Shown: positions 9,062 to 17,880, counted from the stretch's first letter. The stretch: DNA of 64,000 nt from Cellulomonas wangleii (GCF_018388445.1 NZ_CP074405.1:2976001-3040000); one strand, 5' to 3'. Numbers and translations: made by a program. Notes: generated from the sequence alone by a model not told the origin.

Positions 9062-10390
9062 ATGAGCACGTCGCCCAGCTCCCCCGTCACCGGGGGCGTC
9101 CCGCACCCTCTCGTGGTCCGCACCGTCGAGTGCCACGACCTGCCCGCGGGCGGCTCGACCGACCCGGCGGACCTGCTCGACCTGCTGGGGCCGGCGGCCC
9201 CGCTGGCCTGGGTGCGCCGCGGCGACGGCCTGGTCGCCTGGGGCGAGGCCGTGCGCGTCGAGGTGCGGGGCGCCGACCGGTTCGCCGCCGCCGAGCGCGC
9301 GTGGCACGAGGTGCTCGGGCGCGCGATCGTGCGCGACGAGGTGCGCCTGCCCGGCACGGGGCCGGTCGCCTTCGGCTCCTTCGCCTTCGACGACGACTCC
9401 CCCGCCGGCGGCGTCGTCGTGGTGCCGCGCGTGGTGGTGGGCCGCCGCGACGGGCGGACGTGGCTCACGACCGTCAGCACCGCGGGCGAGCTGGGCCCCG
9501 CGCCCCGCCTGCGGGACGTCCTGCCGCCGCGCACCGAGCCCCGCGCACCGGGCGACGTCACCTACACCGACGGCGCCGTGGCCGCGGACGACTGGATGGA
9601 CGTGGTGGCGCGCGGCGTGGCCGCGATCCGCGCCGGTGAGGTCGAGAAGGTCGTGCTCGCGCGCGACGTGCGTGCCCGCACCGAGCACCCGTTGGACGTG
9701 CGGTGGGCGCTGCAGCGGCTCGCGGACCGGTACCGGTCGTGCTGGACCTTCAGCGTCGACGGCATGATCGGCGCCACGCCCGAGCTGCTGGTGCGCTCCG
9801 AGCGCGGGCTCGTCACGTCCCGGGTGCTCGCCGGCACGATCCGGCGCACCGGCGACGACGACGCCGACATGGCACGCGCCGCGATCCTCGCGCACTCCTC
9901 CAAGGACCTCGAGGAGCACGAGTACGCGGTCACGTCGGTCGCCCGCGCGCTCGCGCCCTTCTGCTCGTCGTCGAACGTGCCCGACGTGCCGTTCGTGCTG
10001 TCGCTGCCCAACGTGCTGCACCTCGCGTCCGACGTGACCGGTGTGCTCTCCGCGCCGCAGGGCGACGGTGCACACCCCTCGTCGCTGGCACTGGCCGCGG
10101 CCCTGCACCCCACCGCCGCGGTCTGCGGCACCCCGACGCAGGCGGCGCGCGCGCTCATCACCCGCATCGAGGGCATGGACCGTGGCCGGTACGCCGGTCC
10201 CGTGGGCTGGTTCGGCGCCGACGGCGACGGCGAGTGGGGCATCGCCCTGCGCTCCGCCGAGGTGGACCGCGACGACCCGCACCGGCTGCGGCTCTTCGCC
10301 GGGTGCGGCGTCGTCGCCGCCTCCGACCCCGCCGCCGAGCTCGCCGAGTCGCGCGCCAAGCTCGACCCGATGCGGTTCGCGCTGTCCTGA
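9062..10390 (+). CDS. menF: Isochorismate synthase
   Basis: This 442-residue chorismate-utilising enzyme converts chorismate to isochorismate, the entry step into menaquinone synthesis. The C-terminal chorismate-binding domain is clear: the segment LAGTIRRTG, SSKDLEEHEYAV, CGTPTQAA and RYAGPVGWFGADGDGEW, ending in the CGVVAASDPAAELAE block. The N-terminal 150 residues are variable as usual. A siderophore (EntC-like) role is possible for the family, but the surrounding men genes favour MenF. The ORF ends in ALS-stop inside a 15-bp tandem repeat; the next copies are in frame and would add PALSR units if the TGA were CGA. Confidence 0.93.
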   Translation: MSTSPSSPVTGGVPHPLVVRTVECHDLPAGGSTDPADLLDLLGPAAPLAWVRRGDGLVAWGEAVRVEVRGADRFAAAERAWHEVLGRAIVRDEVRLPGTGPVAFGSFAFDDDSPAGGVVVVPRVVVGRRDGRTWLTTVSTAGELGPAPRLRDVLPPRTEPRAPGDVTYTDGAVAADDWMDVVARGVAAIRAGEVEKVVLARDVRARTEHPLDVRWALQRLADRYRSCWTFSVDGMIGATPELLVRSERGLVTSRVLAGTIRRTGDDDADMARAAILAHSSKDLEEHEYAVTSVARALAPFCSSSNVPDVPFVLSLPNVLHLASDVTGVLSAPQGDGAHPSSLALAAALHPTAAVCGTPTQAARALITRIEGMDRGRYAGPVGWFGADGDGEWGIALRSAEVDRDDPHRLRLFAGCGVVAASDPAAELAESRAKLDPMRFALS

Positions 10391-10485
10391 CCCGCGCTGT
10401 CCCGACCCGCGCTGTCCCGACCCGCGCTGTCCCGACCCGCGCTGTCCTGACCCGCGCTGTCCCGACCCGCGCTGCCCTGACCCGC
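10381..10485. repeat. Seven-copy 15-bp tandem repeat across the menF stop codon
   Basis: Seven adjacent units of GCTGTCCTGACCCGC or its variant with CCCGA run from 10381 to 10485. Copy 1 contains the menF stop TGA (10388-10390). Copies 1, 5 and 7 carry TGA and copies 2, 3, 4 and 6 carry CGA at the same position, so the units are five codons (PALSR) in the menF frame. The last copy has one extra change (GCTGCCCTGA). Confidence 0.95.
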
Positions 10486-10521
10486 CGCACGGGGCCGCGC
10501 CGCCCGCCGGCGGGGACACCG

Positions 10522-10557
10522 CGGGCCCGCCGCGGGAGGGGGATCGCGGCGGGCCCG
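10522..10557. terminator. Bidirectional stem-loop between menF and htrA
   Basis: Perfect 13-bp arms (CGGGCCCGCCGCG at 10522-10534 and its complement at 10545-10557) enclose a 10-nt loop. No T tract follows on either side. It sits between convergent menF and the HtrA gene and probably ends both transcripts. Confidence 0.65.
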
Positions 10558-10612
10558 GTCGGGGGGGCGCGGCCCGGTGGGGCCGACCCGGTTCAGGGGG
10601 TGGGGCGGAGCG

Positions 10613-12139
10613 TCAGCCCTGGCCCCGCTGCTGCTGCTGCAGCCACTCCCAGAGCTGCTCGGGCGTCAGGCCGCCGGGCAGGGACTGGTCGCCCTGGCCC
10701 TGACCGCCCTGACCGCCCTGGCCGTCCTGGCGCGGCTGCGCCGAGCCGAGGTCGTCGGGCCGGGTGGCCAGCGTGACGTCCAGCTCGCGCGTCTCGCCGT
10801 CGCGCACCACCGTGACGGTCGCGTCGTCGCCCGACGACAGCGACCGGACGAGGGCCGTGAGCGCCTCCGCGCCGCCCACCGGCTTGTCGTCGACGGCGAC
10901 GATGACGTCACCGGCCTGCAGGCCGGCCGCGGCGGCCGGCGAGCCCTCGTTGACCGACTCGACGACCGCACCGCGGCGCGTGACGCCGTCGGCCGTCGCG
11001 ACACCGTCGGACAGCGAGACCCCGAGGAACGCGTGCTCGGCCTGGCCGTCCTCGATGAGCTGCGCGGCGACGCGCCGGGCGAGGTCGGACGGGATGGCGA
11101 ACCCGAGGCCGATCGAGCCGGACTGCGCGCTCAGCGTGGCGATCGAGGACGTGATGCCGATGACCCGGCCCGTCGCGTCGAACAGCGGACCGCCGGAGTT
11201 GCCGGGGTTGACGGCCGCGTCGATCTGGATCGCGCTGGTCACCGCCGCCTCGCTGCCGCCGTCCTCCAGGGTCGAGACCGGACGGTCGACGGCCGAGACG
11301 ATGCCGGTGGTCACGGTGTTGGCCAGGCCCAGCGGGTTGCCGACCGCCATGACCGGCTCACCGACCCGGACCTCGTCGGAGTTGCCGAACGCCGCCGGCT
11401 GCAGGTCGTCGGGCGCGTCGAGCAGCTGCACGACGGCCAGGTCGGTGCTGGCGTCGGAGCCCACGACCTCACCCTCGAGGATCCGGCCGTCGGTGAGCGT
11501 CACCTGCACGTTGCCCTGGGCGCCCGAGACGACGTGGCTGTTGGTCAGCACGTGGCCCTCGTCGTCGATGATGACGCCGGACCCCTGCCCGCCGCCGGAC
11601 TCCGTCTGGACCTCGATCGCGACGACGGACGCCTGCACGGCGGCCGCCACGGCCTGCCAGTCCGGGTCCTCGGCGTTCGAGCCCGAGACGGGCACCTCGT
11701 CGGTCGACGAGCGACCCACGTCGGCGAGCGAGGCGGACCGCGACGACGACCCGTCCTGGTCCAGCAGACCGGCCGCGGCGACGGAGCCGCCGCCCACCAG
11801 GAGGCCGACGACCGCTGCCGACGCGATCCACACCCACGCGCGCGACGAGCGCCGCCGCTCCTGGCCGGACCTCTCGCCCGGCTCCCCGGTCGGTGCGGCC
11901 CACGGGTCACCCGCGGGAGCGGCGGTGGTCGTCGGGGCGTAGCCGGGCGCGCCCGGGGCACCGCCGGCCTGCGCACGCTGGGCGGCCTCGTAGCGGGCCC
12001 ACTCCTGCGCGGGCGACAGGCGCGGGGCGCCCTGCGGCGGCGTCGCGCCCTGCGGGGGGACTGCGCCGTGCGGGGGGACGGGCGTCGTCGGGTGGTGCTG
12101 GGGGTCGCTGCCGGGCTGCGGCTCGGGCGTAGTGGTCAT
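10613..12139 (-). CDS. HtrA/DegP-type serine protease with PDZ domain
   Basis: This 508-residue protein is a membrane-anchored trypsin-like protease with a C-terminal PDZ domain, acting outside the membrane in protein quality control. The N-terminal ~95 residues are Pro/Gln/Gly-rich and cytoplasmic; one transmembrane helix spans about residues 98-122. The catalytic triad is visible: His in TNSHVV (about 200), Asp in STDLAVVQL (about 231) and Ser in NPGNSGGPLF (about 313). The PDZ domain (about 385-475) contains GLQAGDVIVAVDDKPV. The extreme C-terminus is Gly/Gln-rich (GGQGGQGQGDQ, WLQQQQRGQG). ATG 12139 is chosen for its GAAGGAGG site; a frame extension of nine codons exists upstream. Confidence 0.92.
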   Translation of the reverse strand: MTTTPEPQPGSDPQHHPTTPVPPHGAVPPQGATPPQGAPRLSPAQEWARYEAAQRAQAGGAPGAPGYAPTTTAAPAGDPWAAPTGEPGERSGQERRRSSRAWVWIASAAVVGLLVGGGSVAAAGLLDQDGSSSRSASLADVGRSSTDEVPVSGSNAEDPDWQAVAAAVQASVVAIEVQTESGGGQGSGVIIDDEGHVLTNSHVVSGAQGNVQVTLTDGRILEGEVVGSDASTDLAVVQLLDAPDDLQPAAFGNSDEVRVGEPVMAVGNPLGLANTVTTGIVSAVDRPVSTLEDGGSEAAVTSAIQIDAAVNPGNSGGPLFDATGRVIGITSSIATLSAQSGSIGLGFAIPSDLARRVAAQLIEDGQAEHAFLGVSLSDGVATADGVTRRGAVVESVNEGSPAAAAGLQAGDVIVAVDDKPVGGAEALTALVRSLSSGDDATVTVVRDGETRELDVTLATRPDDLGSAQPRQDGQGGQGGQGQGDQSLPGGLTPEQLWEWLQQQQRGQG

Positions 12140-12244
12140 GGCTGCCTCCTTCTCGACACCCATCACACCGCGTCGTCCTGGGATCGGCCTCCCAGGCGCC
12201 TGGGAACTTCCTGTGTGCCCGCCAGGAGGGACGGGGGCGCCTGC

Positions 12245-14179
12245 TCAGCCGCCGGACGACAGGGCCTTGTCCACCGCCGCCGCGACCTCGGCGGCGAGGC
12301 GCTCGGACAGGCCGCGGCGGTGCGTGCGGTCGACGCGGACCTCGACGACGCTCGTCCCGGTGCCGGGCGCCGCGAGCGCCGGCAGCAGGCCCTCGGTGTC
12401 GACCACGCGGGTGTGCCGCACGCCGTACGCGGCGCACAGCGCGGCGACGTCCACGCCGTGCGGGGTCGCGAACACGCGCTCGAAGACGTCGGCACGCTCG
12501 GGCGCGCCGTGCTCCAGGGTCGTGAAGACCGAGCCGCCGTCGTCGTTCGCCACGACGATCTGCAGGTCGACCGCCGGCTCGGCCGGCCCCCGCAGCAGCC
12601 CGCCCACGTCGTGCAGGAACGTGAGGTCACCCAGGTACGCCCGCACCCGGCGCCGCGGCAGGGCGAGCGCGACACCGGTCGCGGTCGCGACCGTGCCGTC
12701 GATGCCCGCCAGCCCACGGTTCGCGAGCACCAGCGGAGCGAGGTCCCAGCGGGCGACGAGGTCGAGGTCCCGCACAGGGCTGGACGACCCGACGACCAGC
12801 ACGTCGTCCGGCGCGCTGGCGCGCGCGACCGCCCGCGCCAGCGCCCAGCCGCTGACGCGCGGGCCGCTGCGGGAGCGACGGCCGTCCTCCGGGGCGTCGA
12901 GCGCACCCGCCAGCACGTCCTGCGCCGCCGCGTCGGCCGTGCGCCAGGCGTCGAGCCACCCGGCGGGCGCCCCGACGCGGCCCTGACGCATGCGCGCCGG
13001 CACGTCGAGCAGCACCTGGGAGGCGTTGCGCGCCGCGTCGGGCCAGTCCGCACCGCGGGGGGCGACCACGAGGACGTCGACGTCGGGGCGTGCCAGCAGC
13101 GCCTGCACGGGCCGCGACAACGTGGGGCGGCCGAGCACCACGACGCGCCCCGTGCGCCCGCCGAGCCGCTCGTCGGCGAGCAGCAGGCGGTAGGCGCCGA
13201 TCGCGGTGGGCCCCTGCCGCGCGCCCGACGACGGCTCGGCCAGCAGCGGCCAGCCGTTGGCCTCCGCGAGGCGGGCCGCCGCGGGACCGGCGCCGTCACC
13301 GGCGACGACCACCGTCGGCACCGGTCCGCGCGCACGCCGGGACGACCGGCCGTCGCCCGGCTCGTCGAGCACGTCGACGACGACGGGCACCGCCCCCGTC
13401 AGCAGCCCGGCCGGCTCGGCGGGCAGCGCCCGTGCGGCCACGTGGGTCAGGCCCGCGTCGGACGGTGCGGGCCACGGCTCGTCACCCGGCACGAGCGGGT
13501 CGCGGAAGGCCAGGTCCAGGTGCACCGGCCCGGGGTCCTGCGTCCGCGCACCCGTCGCGGCGGCCACCGCCCGGGACACCGTGCGCCGCAGGTCGCGGTC
13601 CTCGCCGGGGCGTCCCACGGGGGCGGGCACGTCGACGGCCAGCCGCACCGCCGCGCCGAAGATCCCGACCTGCTCGGTCGTCTGGTTGGCGCCCGTACCG
13701 CGCAGCTCGTGCGGGCGGTCGGCGGTGAGGACGACCAGGGGCAGCCCAGCATGGTGGGCCTCGAGCACCGCGGGGTGCAGGTTGGCGACCGCCGTGCCGG
13801 AGGTCGTCACGACCGCGACCGGCCGCGCCGGCACGGGACCGCGGTCGCCGGTGTGGGCCGACGCCTTGCTCAGCCCGAGCGCGAGGAAGCCCGCGTCGCG
13901 CTCGTCGATCCGCACGTGCAGCCGCAGCGCCGGGGCACCCGCGGGCCGCTGGTCGTCGGGGCGTGCGGCGTCGGCCAGCGCGTAGGCCAGCGGCGCGCTG
14001 CGGGACCCCGGCGCGAGGACGACGTCGCGCACGCCGAGCGCCGCGAGCGCCTGCACCAGCACCCGCGCGGCGGCCACCGCGGGCGCCGGCACGGCCGGGT
14101 CGCCCGCCGGCGCGGCCGCAGCCGTGCCCCGGCGCCGGCGGCGCGGTGCGGTCGGGTCCTGGGTCACGCCGGTCATCAT
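12245..14179 (-). CDS. menD: SEPHCHC synthase (2-succinyl-5-enolpyruvyl-6-hydroxy-3-cyclohexene-1-carboxylate synthase)
   Basis: MenD (644 residues here) is the thiamine-diphosphate enzyme that condenses isochorismate with 2-oxoglutarate. Visible motifs are APGSRSAPLAYAL, the TSGTAVANLHPAVLEAHHAGLPL segment and LTADRPHELRGTGANQTT in the N-terminal half, and the ThDP-binding C-terminal region with LGDLTFLHDVGGLL and ANDDGGSVFTTLEHG. The family is usually 550-580 residues; the surplus is an Arg/Ala-rich N-terminus of about 30 residues and loop insertions. Two adjacent ATGs (14179, 14176) overlap the menC stop, so the two genes are translationally coupled; either could be used. Confidence 0.95.
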   Translation of the reverse strand: MMTGVTQDPTAPRRRRRGTAAAAPAGDPAVPAPAVAAARVLVQALAALGVRDVVLAPGSRSAPLAYALADAARPDDQRPAGAPALRLHVRIDERDAGFLALGLSKASAHTGDRGPVPARPVAVVTTSGTAVANLHPAVLEAHHAGLPLVVLTADRPHELRGTGANQTTEQVGIFGAAVRLAVDVPAPVGRPGEDRDLRRTVSRAVAAATGARTQDPGPVHLDLAFRDPLVPGDEPWPAPSDAGLTHVAARALPAEPAGLLTGAVPVVVDVLDEPGDGRSSRRARGPVPTVVVAGDGAGPAAARLAEANGWPLLAEPSSGARQGPTAIGAYRLLLADERLGGRTGRVVVLGRPTLSRPVQALLARPDVDVLVVAPRGADWPDAARNASQVLLDVPARMRQGRVGAPAGWLDAWRTADAAAQDVLAGALDAPEDGRRSRSGPRVSGWALARAVARASAPDDVLVVGSSSPVRDLDLVARWDLAPLVLANRGLAGIDGTVATATGVALALPRRRVRAYLGDLTFLHDVGGLLRGPAEPAVDLQIVVANDDGGSVFTTLEHGAPERADVFERVFATPHGVDVAALCAAYGVRHTRVVDTEGLLPALAAPGTGTSVVEVRVDRTHRRGLSERLAAEVAAAVDKALSSGG

Positions 14180-15132
14180 GCCCGACCCGTCACGGCGGCG
14201 AGACGTGACTGCCAGTGCGCCACGACCTCCGGCGGCGCGGCCGCCGCCTCCAGCAGCCGCGGCGCGGGCACCGTCCGACGGACCTCGATCATCCCGTCGC
14301 GCGGCAGCAGGGGGTCCTCGACGAGGTCCTCGGCCAGCAGGGCGGCGGTCGCGAGCCCGCAGGCGTGCGGCAGGTCGGGCAGCGCGGCCGCGAGCGCCAG
14401 ACCGGCGGCCAGCCCCACCGAGGACTCGAGCGCGGACGACACCACCACGGGCAGGCCCAGGCGCTCCGCCAGCTCCAGGCACGCCCGCACGCCCCCGAGC
14501 GGCTGCACCTTGAGCACCACGACGTCGGCGGCCTGCAGCCGCGCGACCGCGAGCGGGTCGTCCGACCGGCGCACGGCCTCGTCGGCCGCGAGCGGCACGT
14601 GCGTGCGACGGCGCAGGGCGGCGAGGTCCTCGACGCCCGGCACGGGCTGCTCGGCGTACTCCAGGCCGCCGGCCGCCCGGTCGAGCGCGGCGAGGCGTGC
14701 CACGGCGGTGTCGACGTCCCACGCCGCGTTGGCGTCGACGCGCACGGCCCCGTCGGGACCCAGCGCGTCACGCACCGCCTCGAGCCGGGCCTCGTCGGCA
14801 CCGGCGGGCTGCCCCGGCTCGGCCACCTTGACCTTGGCCGTGCGGCAGCCGCCCGAGCCGCTGACGATGCGGTGCGCGAGCTCGGGGTCGACGGCAGGGA
14901 CCGTGACGTTCACCGGGACGTGCGTGCGCACCGGCTCCGGCCAGCCCACGTCCGCGGCCTCGCGCGCCGCACGCCACCACCGGGTCGCGGCCACGTCGTC
15001 GTAGTCGCGGAACGGGCTGAACTCCCCCCAGCCGGCGTCACCCCGCACCAGGACGCCGTCGCGTCGGGTCAGCCCGCGGAACCGGGTGCGCAACGGCACG
15101 TCCCACACCACGGCCTCCGGCTGCGCGCTCAC
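14176..15132 (-). CDS. menC: o-Succinylbenzoate synthase
   Basis: MenC (318 residues) is an enolase-superfamily dehydratase that turns SHCHC into o-succinylbenzoate. The superfamily catalytic residues are in place: the KxK motif AKVKVAEPG, metal ligands in VRVDANAAWD, EYAEQPVP and LAADEAV, and the second lysine in VVVLKVQPLGG. It starts with GTG 15132 and has no Shine-Dalgarno sequence; a TAGCCT box lies exactly 6 nt upstream. Its stop overlaps the menD start. It is divergent from menB across only 34 bp. Confidence 0.95.
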   Translation of the reverse strand: MSAQPEAVVWDVPLRTRFRGLTRRDGVLVRGDAGWGEFSPFRDYDDVAATRWWRAAREAADVGWPEPVRTHVPVNVTVPAVDPELAHRIVSGSGGCRTAKVKVAEPGQPAGADEARLEAVRDALGPDGAVRVDANAAWDVDTAVARLAALDRAAGGLEYAEQPVPGVEDLAALRRRTHVPLAADEAVRRSDDPLAVARLQAADVVVLKVQPLGGVRACLELAERLGLPVVVSSALESSVGLAAGLALAAALPDLPHACGLATAALLAEDLVEDPLLPRDGMIEVRRTVPAPRLLEAAAAPPEVVAHWQSRLAAVTGRA

Positions 15133-15138
15133 CGCCCC

Positions 15139-15144
15139 AGGCTA
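15139..15144 (-). promoter_or_regulatory. -10 box, leaderless menC promoter
   Basis: On the minus strand TAGCCT is followed by six bases (GGGGCG) and the menC GTG. There is no ribosome-binding site, so the menC-menD mRNA is probably leaderless. Confidence 0.55.
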
Positions 15145-15154
15145 CGGCGCTCGT

Positions 15155-15160
15155 TAGGGT
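15155..15160 (+). promoter_or_regulatory. -10 box, leaderless menB promoter
   Basis: TAGGGT is followed by six bases (GGGCCG) and the menB GTG at 15167, with no Shine-Dalgarno sequence. It lies back to back with the menC box, 10 bp away, so two divergent leaderless promoters share 34 bp. Confidence 0.55.
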
Positions 15161-15166
15161 GGGCCG

Positions 15167-16150
15167 GTGAACGACAGCGGCACCCCTGCCCCCCTGCCCG
15201 TGCGCGTCTCGCAGACGTTCGACCCGACGCGCTGGCGCGACGTCGAGGGCTTCGAGCACCTCACGGACGTGACCTACCACCGGGGACGCGCCCGCCCGAC
15301 GCCCGAGCAGGCCGCCGCGGGTGCCGCCGAGCGGGACCTCCCGGTGGTGCGGATCGCCTTCCACCGGCCCGAGGTCCGCAACGCGTTCCGGCCCCACACG
15401 GTCGACGAGCTGTACGCGGTGCTCGACCACGCCCGGACCACGTCCGACGTGGGCACCGTCCTGCTCACGGGCAACGGCCCGTCGCCCAAGGACGGCGGCT
15501 GGGCGTTCTGCTCGGGCGGCGACCAGCGCATCCGGGGCCGTGACGGCTACCGGTACGCGGACGGCGAGACCGCTGCCGCGGTCGACCCGGCGCGCGCGGG
15601 ACGCCTGCACATCCTGGAGGTGCAGCGGCTGATCCGGACGATGCCGAAGGTCGTCGTCGCGCTGGTGAACGGCTGGGCGGCCGGTGGGGGGCACTCCCTG
15701 CACGTGGTGGCGGACCTGACGATCGCCAGCCGGGAGCACGCCCGGTTCATGCAGACCGACGCGAACGTCGGGTCGTTCGACGGCGGGTACGGCTCCGCGC
15801 TGCTCGCGCGGCAGGTGGGGCAGAAGCGCGCGCGGGAGATCTTCTTCCTGGCCCGCGAGTACTCGGCGGACGACGCGTACGCGTGGGGTGCGGTCAACGA
15901 CGTGGTCGACCACGCGGACCTCGAGGACGCCGGGCTGGAGTACGCGCGGATCGTGGCGACCAAGTCGCCCCAGGCGGTGCGGATGCTGAAGTTCGCGTTC
16001 AACCTGGCCGACGACGGCCTGGCCGGGCAGCAGGTGTTCGCGGGCGAGGCCACGCGCCTGGCCTACATGACCGACGAGGCGGTCGAGGGCCGCGACGCGT
16101 TCCTGCAGCGCCGGGAGCCGGACTGGTCGGGCTTCCCCTACGCGTACTGA
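15167..16150 (+). CDS. menB: 1,4-Dihydroxy-2-naphthoyl-CoA synthase
   Basis: MenB (327 residues) is a crotonase-fold enzyme that closes the naphthoquinone ring from o-succinylbenzoyl-CoA. Signatures include IAFHRPEVRNAFRP, the oxyanion-hole/active-site segment WAFCSGGDQRIRGRDGYRY (with the usual MenB GGDQ), GWAAGGGHSLHVVADLTIAS, and the C-terminal YMTDEAVEGRDAFLQRREPDWSGFPY. It carries about 40 extra N-terminal residues compared with E. coli MenB, as in other actinobacteria. Start GTG 15167 is leaderless-type. A stem-loop follows the stop. Confidence 0.97.
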   Translation: MNDSGTPAPLPVRVSQTFDPTRWRDVEGFEHLTDVTYHRGRARPTPEQAAAGAAERDLPVVRIAFHRPEVRNAFRPHTVDELYAVLDHARTTSDVGTVLLTGNGPSPKDGGWAFCSGGDQRIRGRDGYRYADGETAAAVDPARAGRLHILEVQRLIRTMPKVVVALVNGWAAGGGHSLHVVADLTIASREHARFMQTDANVGSFDGGYGSALLARQVGQKRAREIFFLAREYSADDAYAWGAVNDVVDHADLEDAGLEYARIVATKSPQAVRMLKFAFNLADDGLAGQQVFAGEATRLAYMTDEAVEGRDAFLQRREPDWSGFPYAY

Positions 16151-16165
16151 CGGTCGGGCGAGGGG

Positions 16166-16184
16166 ACGGCGCACCGGGCGCCGT
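16166..16184. terminator. Stem-loop after menB
   Basis: ACGGCGC (16166-16172) pairs with GCGCCGT (16178-16184) around a 5-nt loop. It lies between the convergent menB and the small membrane-protein gene. The stem is short and no T tract follows. Confidence 0.4.
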
Positions 16185-16207
16185 GAGGTGCCGGGCGCGG
16201 TGACGCG

Positions 16208-16399
16208 TCAGGCGCCGCCGACCCACGAGGCGAGGTCGACGAGGGTGGCGAGCATCGCACCACCACCCACGAGCAGGGCGACGAGCACGAGGCCCGAGGC
16301 GACGACCGCGACCGCCGACCGCAGGGAACGGTCCTCCGCGGCGGGACGGGGCGCACGCGCCGGACGGACGGTGACGGGGAGCGGGGTCTCTGCGGCCAT
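16208..16399 (-). CDS. Small single-pass membrane protein, unknown function
   Basis: A 63-residue protein, MAAETPLPVTV..., with a charged segment AAEDRSLRS followed by one strong transmembrane helix (about residues 29-58, Val/Leu/Ala/Gly-rich) and a short tail LASWVGGA. I do not recognise the family. Support for a real gene: a CAGGCT box exactly 6 nt before the ATG, the same arrangement as at menB and menC, and a clean amphipathic-to-hydrophobic layout. It is convergent with menB. Confidence 0.6.
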   Translation of the reverse strand: MAAETPLPVTVRPARAPRPAAEDRSLRSAVAVVASGLVLVALLVGGGAMLATLVDLASWVGGA

Positions 16400-16548
16400 G
16401 CGACCAGCCTGGCCGGGCACCCCGCACCGGCGCGTCGGACCGCAGGACCGCACGGGGGCGCGGTCGCCTCGTCCCCGCGGGTGCCGCCGGTCCGCCGCAG
16501 GGACGAGGCACGTGCCCGCAGGGTCCACCCGGGGTAGCACAACCGCGG

Positions 16549-16564
16549 GGCCACCCGGGTGGCC
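16549..16564. terminator. Perfect 16-bp palindrome downstream of the DUF3048 gene
   Basis: GGCCACCCGGGTGGCC is fully self-complementary and lies 41 bp beyond the end of the DUF3048 lipoprotein gene. It may form a terminator hairpin with little loop or serve as a protein-binding site. No T tract is present. Confidence 0.3.
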
Positions 16565-16605
16565 GTGTCGCCCTGCCGGGACCCGGCGGGGACGGCCCGG
16601 TCGCG

Positions 16606-17688
16606 TCAGGAGACGGTGACCGACCCGCTGCCGGCCGGCACCAGCTCGACCCAGGTGTTGCCCGGCGCGAGGGTCGCGTCCGACCCGTCGGGCATCAGCA
16701 GCCGCAGCGGCTGGTCCTGCGCGTCCTTCTGCCAGCGCACCGGGACGGTCTTGCCGCCGGTCGCCACGACCGCGTCCCCGGAGCCGACCAGCTCGTACGT
16801 CGGGACCGGTGCACCGCCCTGCGCACCGAACCCGGTGGCGGGGTGGCCCGCGGTGATCATGACGACGTTGACCGCCGAGAGCCGGGCGCCGCTCGCCGCG
16901 ACCGCCGGCTCGGCGCCCTCGGCGCGCAGCCAGGTGCCGGTCGCGGCGTCCCACGTCCACACGGGGTGCGACTGCGCGGACAGGCGCAGGTCGAGCGTGC
17001 CGGCCGGCGTGCCCGCCGTCGCGGCGGCGGCCTGCTCGGGCGTGCGGGCGAACGCGAACTGCTCGGGCGGGGCCGTGCGACCCGCCTCGGCGGTCCCCCA
17101 CCACGTGCTGAGCGAGCCGTAGACGTTGTGGGGCGCGCGCCGGCTGCCCACCCGGTACATGCCCGGCGCACCGGCGTCGTGGGACACGACCTGCACGCCG
17201 GACTGGTTCACCAGGTCGAGGATGCCGCCCTGCCCGCCCGAGAACGCGAACATGCCGTGCAGGGGCGCCACGATGAGGGGGTCCATCGGCCGCACGGAGC
17301 GGATCGGGCCGACCTCCTCGGGTGCCTGCGAGTGGAACACGGCGACGAACCGCGACACCTCGAACTCGACGATCGTCTCCCAGACCACGTCCGCCTGCTC
17401 GAGCCCCGACTGCGGGCGGGCCGCGGAGGTGTTCTCCACCTTCACGGCGACCGCGGGGCGCGGGTCGGGGGCGCCGGCGACGCCCGTCAGCGGCCACGTC
17501 GGCGGGACGTCCGGTACGGGGACGGCCTGCTTGTCGGCGACGACCTCGGCGCGCTCGGTCACCGTGGGAGCGGGCTCGGCGGCCGGCGACCCGCAGGCTG
17601 CCAGCGCGAGCGCGCCGAGCGCCGCCAGCGCGCCGGAGCGTGCCCGCCACCTGGGCGTCGTGCGCGTGCGTCCCACCGTCGATGCCAT
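16606..17688 (-). CDS. DUF3048-domain lipoprotein
   Basis: A 360-residue exported lipoprotein: signal peptide with the lipobox LAACGS (Cys near residue 32), then the DUF3048 pattern seen in RPAVAVKVENTSAARPQSGLE split over residues 76-96, FVAVFHSQAPEEVGPIRSVRPMD and the C-terminal block QPLRLLMPDGSDATLAPGNTWVELVP. The B. subtilis relative is YerB; biochemical function is not established. It is expected on the outer face of the membrane. The ATG at 17688 has a GGAGAC site. It stands alone, divergent from menE. Confidence 0.88.
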   Translation of the reverse strand: MASTVGRTRTTPRWRARSGALAALGALALAACGSPAAEPAPTVTERAEVVADKQAVPVPDVPPTWPLTGVAGAPDPRPAVAVKVENTSAARPQSGLEQADVVWETIVEFEVSRFVAVFHSQAPEEVGPIRSVRPMDPLIVAPLHGMFAFSGGQGGILDLVNQSGVQVVSHDAGAPGMYRVGSRRAPHNVYGSLSTWWGTAEAGRTAPPEQFAFARTPEQAAAATAGTPAGTLDLRLSAQSHPVWTWDAATGTWLRAEGAEPAVAASGARLSAVNVVMITAGHPATGFGAQGGAPVPTYELVGSGDAVVATGGKTVPVRWQKDAQDQPLRLLMPDGSDATLAPGNTWVELVPAGSGSVTVS

Positions 17689-17880
17689 GCGTCCGTCTCC
17701 TGTTCCCCACCGGCGCGGCCCGCCCGTGCGCCCGTGCGCACGCCGGTGCCGGTCGCGCCCCGGGGCCCGACCACCGCGGCCGGACCGCGGGACACTCTAC
17801 GACGCGCTCCCGGGTGGGCCGGTGAGGCTGTGGTCCCGCCCGTGGTGACGGCGCGTCGCACGGGCGGCCGCCCGACCACC

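Noticed and set aside
10381..10485. CRISPR-like array
   Set aside because: Units are 15 bp and directly adjacent, with no unique spacers and no cas genes; it is a minisatellite.
10577..15004. A 1475-codon open frame on the plus strand across htrA, menD and menC
   Set aside because: It is antisense to three well-supported genes. Its translation is Arg/Ala/Gly/Pro/Asp-rich without domains; long antisense frames are normal at this G+C content.
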